Positions 1 through 9,205 of a stretch of DNA of 64,000 nucleotides are shown piece by piece. A model generated the notes under the pieces. It was not told where the DNA came from. It worked only from the letters and a program-made list of their open reading frames with translations, and did not search any database. A program made the translations under genes and the position numbers. Source of the stretch: Bacteroides sp. OF04-15BH (GTDB taxonomy: Bacteria; Bacteroidota; Bacteroidia; Bacteroidales; Bacteroidaceae); assembly GCF_003477995.1 (NCBI RefSeq), contig NZ_QUEM01000009.1, positions 1-64,000 of the forward strand. The letters run 5' to 3'. Each line of letters opens with the position of its first letter. Within the stretch, counting starts at the first letter, position 1.

Positions 1-142
1 CTAATTTTCAGGCGGTTTTTTAATTCCGCCAACAGGTTTAACCGACTGCACTAAGACCGCAAAGTTTGCCCTTTTGGGAACTCCGACAAAGGATTTTACA
101 AAAAACCGGAAGTCCGGCGGCACAACGAAGCGAGTTTTTCTG

Positions 143-150
143 TAGCTTTG
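143..150 (+). promoter_or_regulatory. nadB -7 promoter box
   Basis: TAGCTTTG matches the Bacteroides -7 consensus TAnnTTTG, 21 bases before the nadB ATG. No clear -33 TTTG is visible. Bases 1-142 hold no gene that I can support; a small GGCGG/CCGCC dyad at 11-30 may be the tail of an upstream unit. Confidence 0.6.
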
Positions 151-171
151 CAGTCGTAAACGCTAACAGAC

Positions 172-1761
172 ATGATACGCAAATTTGATTTCTTGATTAT
201 CGGTTCGGGCGTAGCCGGCATGAGTTATGCCCTGAAAGTGGCCCGTTCCGGAAAAGGCAAAGTAGCCTTAGTATGTAAAACAACGCTGGACGAAGCCAAT
301 ACTGCCAAAGCGCAGGGTGGAATCGCTTCGGTAACGAATCTGAAAGTAGACGATTTCCAGAAACATATTCAGGACACCATGATCGCAGGTGATTACATCA
401 GCGACCCGAAGGCCGTGGAAATGGTCGTGAAGAACGCTCCGCAGGGTATCAAGGACCTGCTGAAATGGGGTGTAAACTTCGACAAGAAGGAAAACGGAGA
501 ATTTGACCTGCACCGCGAGGGAGGACACTCTGAATTCCGCATCCTGCACCATGCCGATGACACGGGTTTTGAGATTCAGCGCGGCCTGATGGAGGCGGTA
601 CGCAACGAACCGAACATCACGATTCTGGAAAACCATTTTGCCGTAGAAATCATTACGCAGCATCATCTGGGCGTAGAGGTGACCCGCCGCACTCCGGACA
701 TTGAGTGCTACGGTGCGTATATCCTCGATCCCGATACCCAGAAGATTGATACCTTCCTGTCTAAAGTGACCCTGATTGCCACCGGAGGAACAGGAGCCGT
801 TTACGCCACAACCACCAACCCGAATATCTCTACAGGTGACGGTATCGCCATGGTTTACCGTGCCAAAGGTACGGTAGAGGGTATGGAATTCGTACAGTTC
901 CACCCTACCGCTCTGTATCATCCGGGCGAAACTCATCCGGCCTACCTCATTACCGAGGCCATGCGTGGTTATGGAGGTATTCTGCGTCTGCCTAACGGTG
1001 AGGAATTCATGCAGAAGTACGACAAACGCCTCAGTCTGGCTCCACGCGATATTGTGGCACGCGCCATCGATAAGGAAATGAAAATCCATGGTCTGGATCA
1101 TGTTTGTCTGGACGTAACACACAAGGATCCCGAAGAAACCAAGAAACATTTCCCGAATATCTATGCCAAGTGCCTCAGCATCGGTATCGACATCACCAAG
1201 CAATATATTCCGGTAGTTCCGTGTGCCCACTATATGTGTGGCGGAATTAAAGTGGATCTGCACGCTGAATCAAGCATTCATCGTCTGTATGCCGTGGGCG
1301 AATGTTCCTGCACCGGTCTGCATGGCGGTAACCGTCTGGCCAGCAACTCGCTCATCGAAGCTGTGGTCTATGCCGACGCGGCAGCCAAGCATAGTCTGGA
1401 AAACATCGACAAATATACCTTCAACGAACAGGTTCCGGAATGGAATGACGAGGGTACATTGAGTAACGAAGAAAAGGTGCTCATTGCTCAGGATATGAAG
1501 GAAGTGGGACAGATTATGAGCAACTATGTAGGTATCGTGCGCAGCGACCTGCGTCTGAAACGTGCATGGACCCGTCTGGACCTGCTCTACGAAGAAACCG
1601 AAGAACTCTTCAAGCGGGTTAAAGCCACCAAGGACATCTGCGAATTGCGCAACATGATCAATGTGGGTTATCTCATTACCCGTCAGGCCATCGAGCGGAA
1701 GGAAAGTCGCGGACTGCACTACACCATCGACTATCCGAAGCATGCTTACGACCAGAAATAA
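172..1761 (+). CDS. nadB: L-aspartate oxidase
   Basis: Flavoprotein that oxidises L-aspartate to iminoaspartate, the first step of de novo NAD synthesis; NadA then makes quinolinate. 529 residues, close to the usual length (E. coli about 540). The N-terminal FAD dinucleotide motif GSGVAG is at residues 11-16, the AQGGIA segment at 47-52, and the active-site region HREGGHSEFR at 114-123. The C-terminal part ends with the helical domain typical of the succinate dehydrogenase/NadB family. The ATG at 172 follows a good -7 box. NadA, its partner, is encoded at 10304-11296 on the same strand, not adjacent. It is distinguished from the fumarate reductase flavoprotein (43239-45221) by length and by the HREGGHS motif. 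Cytoplasmic. Confidence 0.96.
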   Translation: MIRKFDFLIIGSGVAGMSYALKVARSGKGKVALVCKTTLDEANTAKAQGGIASVTNLKVDDFQKHIQDTMIAGDYISDPKAVEMVVKNAPQGIKDLLKWGVNFDKKENGEFDLHREGGHSEFRILHHADDTGFEIQRGLMEAVRNEPNITILENHFAVEIITQHHLGVEVTRRTPDIECYGAYILDPDTQKIDTFLSKVTLIATGGTGAVYATTTNPNISTGDGIAMVYRAKGTVEGMEFVQFHPTALYHPGETHPAYLITEAMRGYGGILRLPNGEEFMQKYDKRLSLAPRDIVARAIDKEMKIHGLDHVCLDVTHKDPEETKKHFPNIYAKCLSIGIDITKQYIPVVPCAHYMCGGIKVDLHAESSIHRLYAVGECSCTGLHGGNRLASNSLIEAVVYADAAAKHSLENIDKYTFNEQVPEWNDEGTLSNEEKVLIAQDMKEVGQIMSNYVGIVRSDLRLKRAWTRLDLLYEETEELFKRVKATKDICELRNMINVGYLITRQAIERKESRGLHYTIDYPKHAYDQK

Positions 1762-1808
1762 GACACGATTATAAAATTTAATTTGCATGAAGTAAAGGAG
1801 ATAACGGC

Positions 1809-1841
1809 ATGAAATTATCCCGACTTCAAGACATGATATAG
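1809..1841 (+). other. possible 10-residue leader peptide before the MATE gene
   Basis: ATG-AAA-TTA... encodes MKLSRLQDMI and a stop. It is preceded at an 8-base spacing by AAGGAG, a strong Shine-Dalgarno sequence that is rare in Bacteroidetes. It lies between nadB and the MATE exporter and is followed by a large hairpin at 1850-1899. It may be a leader peptide or chance. Confidence 0.2.
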
Positions 1842-1849
1842 ATAAGATG

Positions 1850-1900
1850 AACTGAAAGACTATTCCGGATCCGGGAGGAAACGGGATAGTCTTTCGGTTC
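1850..1900 (+). terminator. hairpin, terminator or attenuator
   Basis: A 17-base arm starting AACTGAAAGACTATTCC pairs (with G-U pairs) with GGGATAGTCTTTCGGTT. The following TTCTTATATTGTTTTC is a weak T-rich tail. It probably ends nadB transcription; it could also be an attenuator for the MATE gene 33 bases further on. Confidence 0.65.
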
Positions 1901-1932
1901 TTATATTGTTTTCAAGGTATAACAATTTTTTT

Positions 1933-3303
1933 ATGGTAAAGGAAATGACTGAAGGGTCTCCCTTCAAACTGATCTTCAATTTCGCTCTCCCATTGATTTT
2001 AGGCAGCATCCTGCAACAGACCTATAGTCTGATTGATGCAGCCATTGTGGGAAAATATCTGGGCATTAACTCATTGGCTGCCGTGGGCGCCAGCACCTCG
2101 GTGGTGTTTCTCATCATCGGGTTCTGTCTGGGATGCTGCTGTGGCTTCGGTATCCCCGTGGCACAGACTTTCGGAGCACGCGACTACAAAAGCATGCGCC
2201 GCTATATCAGCAACAGTCTGTGGCTGGCATTAGGCATCTCTGTTTTTCTGATGATTGTCACTTCTTTGCTGTGTCACACCATCCTGAAGCAGATGCAGAC
2301 ACCCGATGAAATCTTTCGTGATGCGTATCTGTACCTGTTGGTAACATTCATCGGCATCCCGTTTACATTCTTCTACAACCTGCTTTCGAGCATCATCCGG
2401 GCATTGGGCGACAGCCGTACCCCGTTCAACTTTCTGATTCTGGCGGCCGTATTGAACATTCTGTTGGATCTGTTCTGTATTCTGGTGCTCGACTGGGGAG
2501 TAATGGGTGCCTCTATTGCTACCGTCTTCTCCCAAGCCGTATCCGCCATACTGTGCTTCATCTATATGTTTCGCAAGTTTCCGCTTCTGAAAATGGATGC
2601 CGAGGACAAACGGTATGACTGGCACTATGCCAAAGGACTGTTGGCAATGGGCCTTCCTATGGGCCTGCAGGTTTCCATCACCGCCATCGGAAGTATCATG
2701 CTGCAAAGCGCAAACAATGCACTGGGCACTACCTGTGTGGCTGCCTTTACTGCGGCTGTGCGCATTAAAATGTTCTTTATCTGCCCGTTGGAGAATATGG
2801 GTATTGCCATGGCTACCTATTGCGGACAGAATCTGGGAGCCGGACAACTGAAACGAATCAACTGGGGCGTGCGGGCCAGTTTTTCCATGATTATCGCCTA
2901 CTGTCTGGTATGTCTGGTGATTTTATACACCGCAGACAAAACCCTGTTGCTGATGTTTGTCTCTCCCGAAGAAACCGAAATTATCAACAAAGCTTCTCAG
3001 TTTTTGAGAATATCCAGCACATATTACATTCCGCTCGGATTGCTTTGTATTCTGCGATACAGTATTCAGGGATTGGGATTCAGTCGTCTGGCCATGCTTT
3101 CCGGCGTTTTTGAGATGGTAGACCGTGTAGCCGTGAGTCTCTTTCTGGTGCCGATGTTAGGCTATACTGGAGTGTGCTACGGCGACCCTTCAGCATGGCT
3201 GGCAGCTGATGTATTCCTCATTCCGGCCTTTATCTTAGTGCATCACAAACTGGCACGCAGAAGATACCGGCAACAGCAGGCTTGTCTTCAGGAAGCTTCC
3301 TGA
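1933..3303 (+). CDS. MATE-family multidrug/sodium antiporter
   Basis: Inner-membrane cation-coupled exporter of the NorM/DinF/MATE superfamily, substrate unknown. About 456 residues, with two halves of roughly six membrane segments each. Features typical of the family are the N-terminal segment EGSPFKLIFNFALPLILGSILQQ followed by Y-S-L-I-D-A-A-I-V-G-K, and the start of the second half near residue 235 (YAKGLLAMGLPMGLQVS). The ATG at 1933 begins MVKEMTEGSP; a TTG at 1906 in the same frame would add nine residues and runs back into the upstream hairpin, so I reject it. A hairpin and a possible leader peptide precede it. A strong bidirectional terminator separates it from convergent trkH. Confidence 0.9.
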   Translation: MVKEMTEGSPFKLIFNFALPLILGSILQQTYSLIDAAIVGKYLGINSLAAVGASTSVVFLIIGFCLGCCCGFGIPVAQTFGARDYKSMRRYISNSLWLALGISVFLMIVTSLLCHTILKQMQTPDEIFRDAYLYLLVTFIGIPFTFFYNLLSSIIRALGDSRTPFNFLILAAVLNILLDLFCILVLDWGVMGASIATVFSQAVSAILCFIYMFRKFPLLKMDAEDKRYDWHYAKGLLAMGLPMGLQVSITAIGSIMLQSANNALGTTCVAAFTAAVRIKMFFICPLENMGIAMATYCGQNLGAGQLKRINWGVRASFSMIIAYCLVCLVILYTADKTLLLMFVSPEETEIINKASQFLRISSTYYIPLGLLCILRYSIQGLGFSRLAMLSGVFEMVDRVAVSLFLVPMLGYTGVCYGDPSAWLAADVFLIPAFILVHHKLARRRYRQQQACLQEAS

Positions 3304-3353
3304 AGCTTCTGAAATTATTATCCGAAAAGGAACGGACTTATATCGCTCTATAA

Positions 3354-3407
3354 ACAACCGAATCGGGTCATCATTCACCTTTTTGAATGATGACCCGATT
3401 CGGTTGT
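3354..3407. terminator. bidirectional terminator between MATE gene and trkH
   Basis: Perfect 24-bp inverted repeat starting ACAACCGAATCGGGTCATCA, with a 6-base loop, lying between two convergent genes. It is the longest perfect stem I found in the window. Confidence 0.85.
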
Positions 3408-3456
3408 TATTCTATTTTCATATAGCAGTCAGACTGTATCTGCTTTCGTTTCTTTA

Positions 3457-4956
3457 TCAGGCTTTCTCACGCCAGAAGTCAGGCATAAAGAGGAACAGCA
3501 CCGTAAAGATTTCCAAACGGCCAACCAGCATCAGGAAACTCAGTAACCATTTTCCAAAAGCCGGCACAGCAGAAAAGTTCGAAGCCGGACCTGTTGATCC
3601 CAATCCCGGACCGGCATTGCTCAAACTCGTGATGCACGAACCGAGAGCCGAATCCAAATTCAATCCCATCATGGTAAGTAAGCAAGTGCCGATCACCACG
3701 ATGACCAGATAGAGGAACAGGAATGCCAGCGCACGAAGCACCTTATTCTCCGGAAGTACGTAGCCCGACAAGCGTACAGGAATCACGGCACGAGGATGCA
3801 ACTGTTGCTTGAATTCATTCTTGGCATCCTTAAGACACACCAGCATGCGAATCACCTTAAATCCACCACTTGTCGATCCGGCACAAGCTCCTATGAAGAG
3901 GATGATGAGTGTAGGCATCCAGAACACTTCTCCCCAGGCCACATAATCAAAGTTCGCCGCCTGGAATCCGGTGGAAGTAAGCAGGGAGGTTACCTGAAAG
4001 AGCGAGGTGCGGAACGTGTCCTCAAAACCTTCGGGGAGTACAGTCAATTGCTCGGGTGTGACAGACATCTGATAACGGGTGTAATAGAACAGTCCCGCAA
4101 ACACAGCCACGGCAGCCAGAGTGAAGCAAGTGTACCAGCGTAACTCCTCATTGCGATAGAACACCTTTCTCTTTCCAATACTCAAGTAATAGTAAAGCGA
4201 AAAGTTTACTCCCGCAATAAACATAAAGAAACTGCACACATACTCTATGTAAGGAGAGTTGAAATAGGCCAGACTGTTCTGATGCGTACCATATCCACCC
4301 GTAGCAATGGTGGTCATGGAATGGCAGATCGCATCAAAGAAGTTCATCGGGCCTACCCAATAACTGAGCATACACAAAACTGTAATGAGTATGTAAATCA
4401 CAAGCAGCCTGCGGGCCGTATCCCCAATCTTGGGTCGGAGCTTATCCACATCCAATCCCGTTACCTCGGCAGAGAAGATCTGCGTATTCTTCAACTCATA
4501 CACAGGAATCAGGGCAAACGAGAAGACTACGATACCCAGACCACCCAGCCACTGTATGATGCTTCGCCAAAAGAGAATGCCATGCGGCTGGTCGTTGATG
4601 TTATTCAGCACCGAAGCTCCCGTAGTGGTGAAACCCGACATGGTCTCAAAAAAGGCATCTTCTATGGTAGTCGTCGTTCCGTAAAACAAAAACGGCAACA
4701 TGCCCAGAAACGAGAAAATCACCCACACCAGAGCTACAATCAAAAAACTGTCCTTGCGTGTCAGTTTGGTTTTCGGACTCCTTTTTCCAATCAGGAAAAG
4801 TCCTCCTCCCACCACAAAGGTAATCAGCGTGGAATAGAGCAGTGCCTCCAAGTCCTGATCGCCGCAACGATGTTTATAAAATAAAGACACTCCCGACGAA
4901 AGCAACATGAAGACCGCCTCCATCAGAACGAGAATTCCAAAAATCTTCGATTTCAT
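3457..4956 (-). CDS. trkH: TrkH/KtrB-type potassium uptake membrane subunit
   Basis: Ion-conducting subunit of a Trk/Ktr potassium transporter in the inner membrane. 499 residues, very hydrophobic, with the four M1-P-M2 repeats of the family; selectivity-filter-like segments are FTTTGASVLNNI near residue 110, ATGGYGTHQNS near 215, STGFQAANFD near 330 and NAGPGLGSTGPA near 445. The family needs a cytoplasmic NAD-binding partner (TrkA/KtrA); none is encoded next to it here, so the partner must be elsewhere. It follows the radical SAM gene by 48 bases on the same strand and is probably co-transcribed from the promoter at 5811-5818. Confidence 0.93.
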   Translation of the reverse strand: MKSKIFGILVLMEAVFMLLSSGVSLFYKHRCGDQDLEALLYSTLITFVVGGGLFLIGKRSPKTKLTRKDSFLIVALVWVIFSFLGMLPFLFYGTTTTIEDAFFETMSGFTTTGASVLNNINDQPHGILFWRSIIQWLGGLGIVVFSFALIPVYELKNTQIFSAEVTGLDVDKLRPKIGDTARRLLVIYILITVLCMLSYWVGPMNFFDAICHSMTTIATGGYGTHQNSLAYFNSPYIEYVCSFFMFIAGVNFSLYYYLSIGKRKVFYRNEELRWYTCFTLAAVAVFAGLFYYTRYQMSVTPEQLTVLPEGFEDTFRTSLFQVTSLLTSTGFQAANFDYVAWGEVFWMPTLIILFIGACAGSTSGGFKVIRMLVCLKDAKNEFKQQLHPRAVIPVRLSGYVLPENKVLRALAFLFLYLVIVVIGTCLLTMMGLNLDSALGSCITSLSNAGPGLGSTGPASNFSAVPAFGKWLLSFLMLVGRLEIFTVLFLFMPDFWREKA

Positions 4957-5004
4957 AGAATAGTTATTTCTTCTTTCTATATTCTTAGTAAGGAAGGCAT
5001 GACA

Positions 5005-5781
5005 TTAATAAGATACGGAAACTTCGAAACCTGCCTCACGTACCTGTTCTCCGATACGGTCGAGCACTTCCTTTCCGGCCTTGCGCAAGTCGTGATCGGG
5101 TGTTTCGCGGTCGATGGTATAAATCATCACCTGCCGTGGTTTGATTTCCTGAACCACTTTCAGCCAGGGCTCCACAAATTCCGGAGTGGTATTATCCACA
5201 GACTTTCCCTGCGTGCTGCCCGTCATGAACATGGTCTGGATAATCACATGACCGGAGAAGGCTTTCAGCTGGTCGATAATCTGCTGCACGTCATAATGCC
5301 CGGTAGGACGGTCCACAAGTTCAATATAATCCGGATTCACCGTGTCGAGTTTCTGGATATTATTATCCACTTTCAACAGGGCGTTGAAAACTTCGGGTTT
5401 CAGCACTTGGGTGGCATTGCTCAGCACACTGATTTTCGCTTCCGGAAAATAATGGTTACGCAGGCGTACCACATCCTCAATGATTCCGGCAAACTCCGGA
5501 TGCAAGGTCGGCTCTCCGTTTCCGGCAAAAGTCAATACATCGGGGTGCGGACCGTTTTCATGCATATCTTTCAAGCGCTCCTCAAGCACGGTATATACTT
5601 CCTCACGGGTGGGAAGCGGGCGGTGAGGTCTATGGTCCTTATTGAAGCCACACTCACAATAGACACAATCAAAAGTGCAGAATTTTCCGTCTTCAGGCAG
5701 CAGGTTTATTCCTAAGGAAACTCCTAGTCTGCGGCTGTGCACCGGTCCGAAAACCGGAGACGGGTAAATAATTGTAGACAT
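5005..5781 (-). CDS. radical SAM protein (COG0731-like)
   Basis: 258 residues. The radical SAM cluster motif C-x3-C-x2-C is seen as CTFDCVYCECGF near residue 35, and the SAM-binding FAGNGEPTLHPEF follows near residue 104. The N-terminal VFGPVHSRRLGVSLGINLLP is typical of the COG0731 group, annotated as wyosine-synthetase-like radical SAM proteins. The true substrate in bacteria is unknown and should not be inferred from that name. ATG start; a TAATTTTG box on the minus strand lies about 30 bases upstream. It is the first gene of a probable two-gene unit with trkH. Confidence 0.85.
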   Translation of the reverse strand: MSTIIYPSPVFGPVHSRRLGVSLGINLLPEDGKFCTFDCVYCECGFNKDHRPHRPLPTREEVYTVLEERLKDMHENGPHPDVLTFAGNGEPTLHPEFAGIIEDVVRLRNHYFPEAKISVLSNATQVLKPEVFNALLKVDNNIQKLDTVNPDYIELVDRPTGHYDVQQIIDQLKAFSGHVIIQTMFMTGSTQGKSVDNTTPEFVEPWLKVVQEIKPRQVMIYTIDRETPDHDLRKAGKEVLDRIGEQVREAGFEVSVSY

Positions 5782-5810
5782 AGCAATCTGTTTTTAATTT
5801 ATCAATCCCG

Positions 5811-5818
5811 CAAAATTA
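5811..5818 (-). promoter_or_regulatory. -7 box for radical SAM-trkH
   Basis: Minus-strand TAATTTTG (plus-strand CAAAATTA) fits TAnnTTTG, about 30 bases before the ATG. Confidence 0.55.
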
Positions 5819-5859
5819 ATGATTTATTTTCTTCTTGAAGATGAATCCGTATTATTAAT

Positions 5860-7914
5860 TTAAATTTTGACACGCAGCTGCAAATAAAGATCCTGCTTGA
5901 GGGAACCGGCAATCCGCTGACGACCGGAAGATATTTCCATAACCCCGAAATATTTGCTCAAACCATACTTTATCATCAGCATGACCCGTTTCCCAAAATC
6001 CAGACGCAGCGTGCCCGAAGTGCGCAGCACCGGATCATAGAAGTTGTTGAAAGAGAAGGAGTAAAGTAAACCCGGCTCATAAAGAGAAAGACTGCACAGA
6101 CTGCCGTCGGCATGAATATAGGCACAGGTCAACGTAGTTTTCAACAGGCTGTTCATAACCCAGGAAAAAGATTCTCCGATCAGGGCACCATACTTCCGGC
6201 TTTCTCCTGCCTTCTGTGCGCCCACTCCGGAACATTCCGTTTGCAGTACCATCTGTTCCGTGGGCCGATATACGTACTTCAGGCGCAGGCGGTGTGTCTC
6301 ATGAAAAACATTGAACTTTTCCTTTTTCTTAAAGGAATAAGTCAGGGCATAGCGCATCCGGTCATTCTGCTTCACATCACACTGAACCCTCACCTGATAG
6401 CCCGAACTGCTATGATCGAGCCCGTACTTGGGCCAGGGAAAATAATAATAGTCGAAGGCAGCCTTCAGCTGAACAAACCGCCAGGGCTGATACTCTGCTC
6501 CCAAATAAACACCGCTTTCGTTCTGTGTTTTACTTCCTTCGGAAAAGGCAGAAGCATAAGGAGCATAGTAACGGTAAGCATACAAACGATACAAGGCAAA
6601 CAGCTTGAGATAGGCCAGAGGACGGTAAAGAAGCTTGTCTACCGTGGCCCATCCGTGATACAGCCCGCTGTAAGCCAGCTCTCCCGAAAACGCCCAATTT
6701 CCCCAAGCCACACCGTAGTCGGCCGACAGTCCCCAAAATCTTTTTCCGCTTGGAGCATACCGTTTATAAAGTTGCGTGCCTGTTGAAAACTCACGATTCC
6801 AATGCTGATAATACCCCGTCATTCCCGTTTTATAATGAGGTCTGTTATAAGAAAGATGCGCTCCATACAGACTGTTGAAAACATTGTTCTTGCGAAAATA
6901 TTCCGTCCATGTCCGATGATAACCGTCTGTTTTCAAGCTCTCTATATTTCCGTCATCGTCCAGAGAGGCATCTGTTTTCCGAAAAGACACAAAAGGAGAA
7001 AAGCGCCAGTCGCCCCATTTCAGGGTAGCGGCCATTCCCCGCATAAAATAGTATTCATCCGTTGACGTATGCTTGTTGATAACCTGACGGTTCATCGTGA
7101 TATCAAATTCCTTTCCCATAGAAAAAGCGGAACCGAAAAGCAGTCCTTCGCCGGTTCGTACCCGATAGTCGCCCAAGGCCAGTGTTTCCCAAAAAGCCCA
7201 GTTTTTCAACAACAGATGAAAACTGTATGAATCATAACCTTTATTCAGATTATTGGCAAAAGGTTCACCGGCATCTTTCACGGCAGTCAGTCCCCAATAC
7301 AAACGATTCCGGTAGTCATATTGCAGTTTCACGTAATGATAAAGCGCATTTCCCAGATACTTTTTATCAGGAGTTTTCAACAAGATGCTATCCGGATAAT
7401 TTTTGTATCCATCTCGTTGATAAAGAGGAATATCCAAACGAGTTGTAAACGAATAGTGTCCTTCTTTCAACAGATTTTTCAACGAAACAGACGACTTTTC
7501 AACAGGGTTATCATCAACGTAAAGAAAGAATTTGAGGAACTCCCGCCTTTCATAGTCCAAACTCTCGATGAACTGAAGTTCTCCCAACGACTTCATCGGT
7601 CCGTATTGATAGAGATAAGCCAGAATATCTTCAATTTGTACGGATTCCAAAAAGAAGAGCCGTTCCAAATCATTTTTCGTAACGGTGTTGATGTTCAAAG
7701 GCTGCTCGCGCAGGTGATACAAATCCTGCAAATCTTCGTCCGAAACAGGGCGTTCATAGAAATCCTGCTGAGCAAACTTTTCTAAATAATAATCCCAGGA
7801 AAGTTCCTGAGCCAACAAGTTATCAACAAAGCATAGCACTGAAAAACAAGCTATTACTATAGTTTTCAACAACATCTGTTGATAGTTTGAAAAACCCCTA
7901 TTCTGCTGAACCAT
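5860..7914 (-). CDS. helix-hairpin-helix protein with an outer-membrane-like C-terminal region
   Basis: 684 residues from the ATG at 7914. A second ATG 13 codons in (7875) would begin directly with a signal peptide (MLLKTIVIACF...LLAQ), so the mature protein starts near residue 36 either way. After it come two ComEA-like helix-hairpin-helix units (about residues 70-135: LNINTVTKNDLERLFFL and YGPMKSLGELQFIESL), a DNA-binding fold. The remaining roughly 500 residues are rich in alternating aromatic and polar stretches, as expected for a large beta-barrel or beta-rich surface protein. Proteins of this layout occur in Bacteroidales; I know of no assigned function. Divergent from the DUF4294 gene. 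Confidence 0.8.
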   Translation of the reverse strand: MVQQNRGFSNYQQMLLKTIVIACFSVLCFVDNLLAQELSWDYYLEKFAQQDFYERPVSDEDLQDLYHLREQPLNINTVTKNDLERLFFLESVQIEDILAYLYQYGPMKSLGELQFIESLDYERREFLKFFLYVDDNPVEKSSVSLKNLLKEGHYSFTTRLDIPLYQRDGYKNYPDSILLKTPDKKYLGNALYHYVKLQYDYRNRLYWGLTAVKDAGEPFANNLNKGYDSYSFHLLLKNWAFWETLALGDYRVRTGEGLLFGSAFSMGKEFDITMNRQVINKHTSTDEYYFMRGMAATLKWGDWRFSPFVSFRKTDASLDDDGNIESLKTDGYHRTWTEYFRKNNVFNSLYGAHLSYNRPHYKTGMTGYYQHWNREFSTGTQLYKRYAPSGKRFWGLSADYGVAWGNWAFSGELAYSGLYHGWATVDKLLYRPLAYLKLFALYRLYAYRYYAPYASAFSEGSKTQNESGVYLGAEYQPWRFVQLKAAFDYYYFPWPKYGLDHSSSGYQVRVQCDVKQNDRMRYALTYSFKKKEKFNVFHETHRLRLKYVYRPTEQMVLQTECSGVGAQKAGESRKYGALIGESFSWVMNSLLKTTLTCAYIHADGSLCSLSLYEPGLLYSFSFNNFYDPVLRTSGTLRLDFGKRVMLMIKYGLSKYFGVMEISSGRQRIAGSLKQDLYLQLRVKI

Positions 7915-7989
7915 ACAAACAAATGTCTTTAAAATTTAAAACGCAGAAGATATTCACAAAAACATGTGCCTACCAAACAATTAAATTTA

Positions 7990-7997
7990 TAAATTTG
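7990..7997 (+). promoter_or_regulatory. -7 box for the DUF4294 gene
   Basis: TAAATTTG fits the Bacteroides -7 box. It ends only 10 bases before the ATG, so the mRNA would have a leader of about five bases. Confidence 0.6.
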
Positions 7998-8007
7998 CAC
8001 CGACATT

Positions 8008-8637
8008 ATGAAATGGTATGTTCCGCTGATATGGATGATGGTGTCTTCACTTCCGGCTCACGCCCAATACGAAGATACGGACGACTTGGGAAGTGCTCCC
8101 GAGCTGCAGCTTCGTGTTGTTTTCTATAAAAAAGTGCAGAAGGAATTCTATAAAGGTGATTCCATCGAGGTGATTATCATGCCGGAACTGCCTGTGTATC
8201 CTCCGCTGAAGTTCAAGAACAAACGCGAGGTTGCCCGCTACAACAAGCTGATAAGAAACGTAAAGCGCACACTGCCTTACGCCAAACTGGTGAACCGAAA
8301 GATTTTGGAAACCTACGAGGAACTGGAGAAACTGCCCACTAAAAAGCAGAGAGATGCCTACATGAAAAAGGTGGAAAAAGACCTCAAAACCGAATACACT
8401 CCAGTAATGAAGAAACTGACTTATGCTCAGGGCAAATTGCTGATCAAACTGATTGATCGGGAGTGCAACCAGTCTTCCTTTCACATTGTGCAGGCATTCT
8501 TCGGCAGCTTCAAAGCCGGATTCTATCAAAGTTTTGCCTGGCTGTTTGGTGCCAGTCTGAAGAAAGAGTACGACCCGGAATATGACGACCGCATGGTGGA
8601 ACGTGTAGTGCGGCTTGTTGAATCCGGCTCCATATAA
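8008..8637 (+). CDS. DUF4294 family exported protein
   Basis: 209 residues. A signal peptide covers residues 1-20 (MKWYVPLIWM..., with cleavage after AHAQ). The mature protein is strongly basic and helical in the middle (NKREVARYNKLIRNVKRTL..., then YMKKVEKDLKTEYTPVMKKLTYAQGKLLIKLIDREC) and matches the DUF4294 family of Bacteroidetes periplasmic or envelope proteins of unknown function. The gene is divergent from the helix-hairpin-helix gene, which may point to shared regulation. The ATG at 8008 sits almost directly behind a good -7 box. Confidence 0.8.
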   Translation: MKWYVPLIWMMVSSLPAHAQYEDTDDLGSAPELQLRVVFYKKVQKEFYKGDSIEVIIMPELPVYPPLKFKNKREVARYNKLIRNVKRTLPYAKLVNRKILETYEELEKLPTKKQRDAYMKKVEKDLKTEYTPVMKKLTYAQGKLLIKLIDRECNQSSFHIVQAFFGSFKAGFYQSFAWLFGASLKKEYDPEYDDRMVERVVRLVESGSI

Positions 8638-8869
8638 TCCGCATCTATTTTCTACAAAACACGCGAAGTTACTTTTTGACAGTTTGTCAACAACAGACGC
8701 TCAGACTATAAAATATACAGTCCTGAAGGCTTCTGATTGTAAAAACGGCAGTCTCAGAAAGGCATTTTCGATACAAGACTCTGTCAGTCAGTTTATTGCT
8801 CTCGAAAATAACGTTTTTGAAAAACGACAAACAGAAATACGGAACTCCCATTCGGAGTTTAAAAACAGG

Positions 8870-8940
8870 ATAATCCCCCGTTTTGAACAAGTAATGTTGA
8901 AAACTTATTCAAAACGGGGGATTATTCTTTGAATTGATGC
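8870..8940 (+). terminator. hairpin, probable terminator
   Basis: 18-bp perfect stem (left arm ATAATCCCCCGTTTTGAA at 8870-8887, right arm 8918-8935), followed by TCTTT. It lies 230 bases after the DUF4294 stop codon, which is far for a simple terminator. Confidence 0.5.
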
Positions 8941-9205
8941 TGATGAAATTCACCAACCATCCTGATGCTTTTGGTAAACCATCGTGTTCATTGCTGCATA
9001 AAAATACGTATATTCTGCATTGAGGAGCGGAAAAATGAATATTTATAATGCCGCCGGATTTCTCTTTGTGTACTTTTCCAAAAAGCAGTGGAAAGCAAAC
9101 CAAAGAATATTTCAGCAGAATGTTTCGTTTCCCGGTTTTTCCCTGACTTTCCTTTCTCCGGAAATCCTCCGGTCCTCTCTCCCCGCTTCTGACGTTCAAC
9201 CAAGG

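Noticed and set aside
8615..8932. 105-codon frame after the DUF4294 gene
   Set aside because: Starts with TTG inside the preceding gene, passes through a perfect hairpin and shows no protein features.
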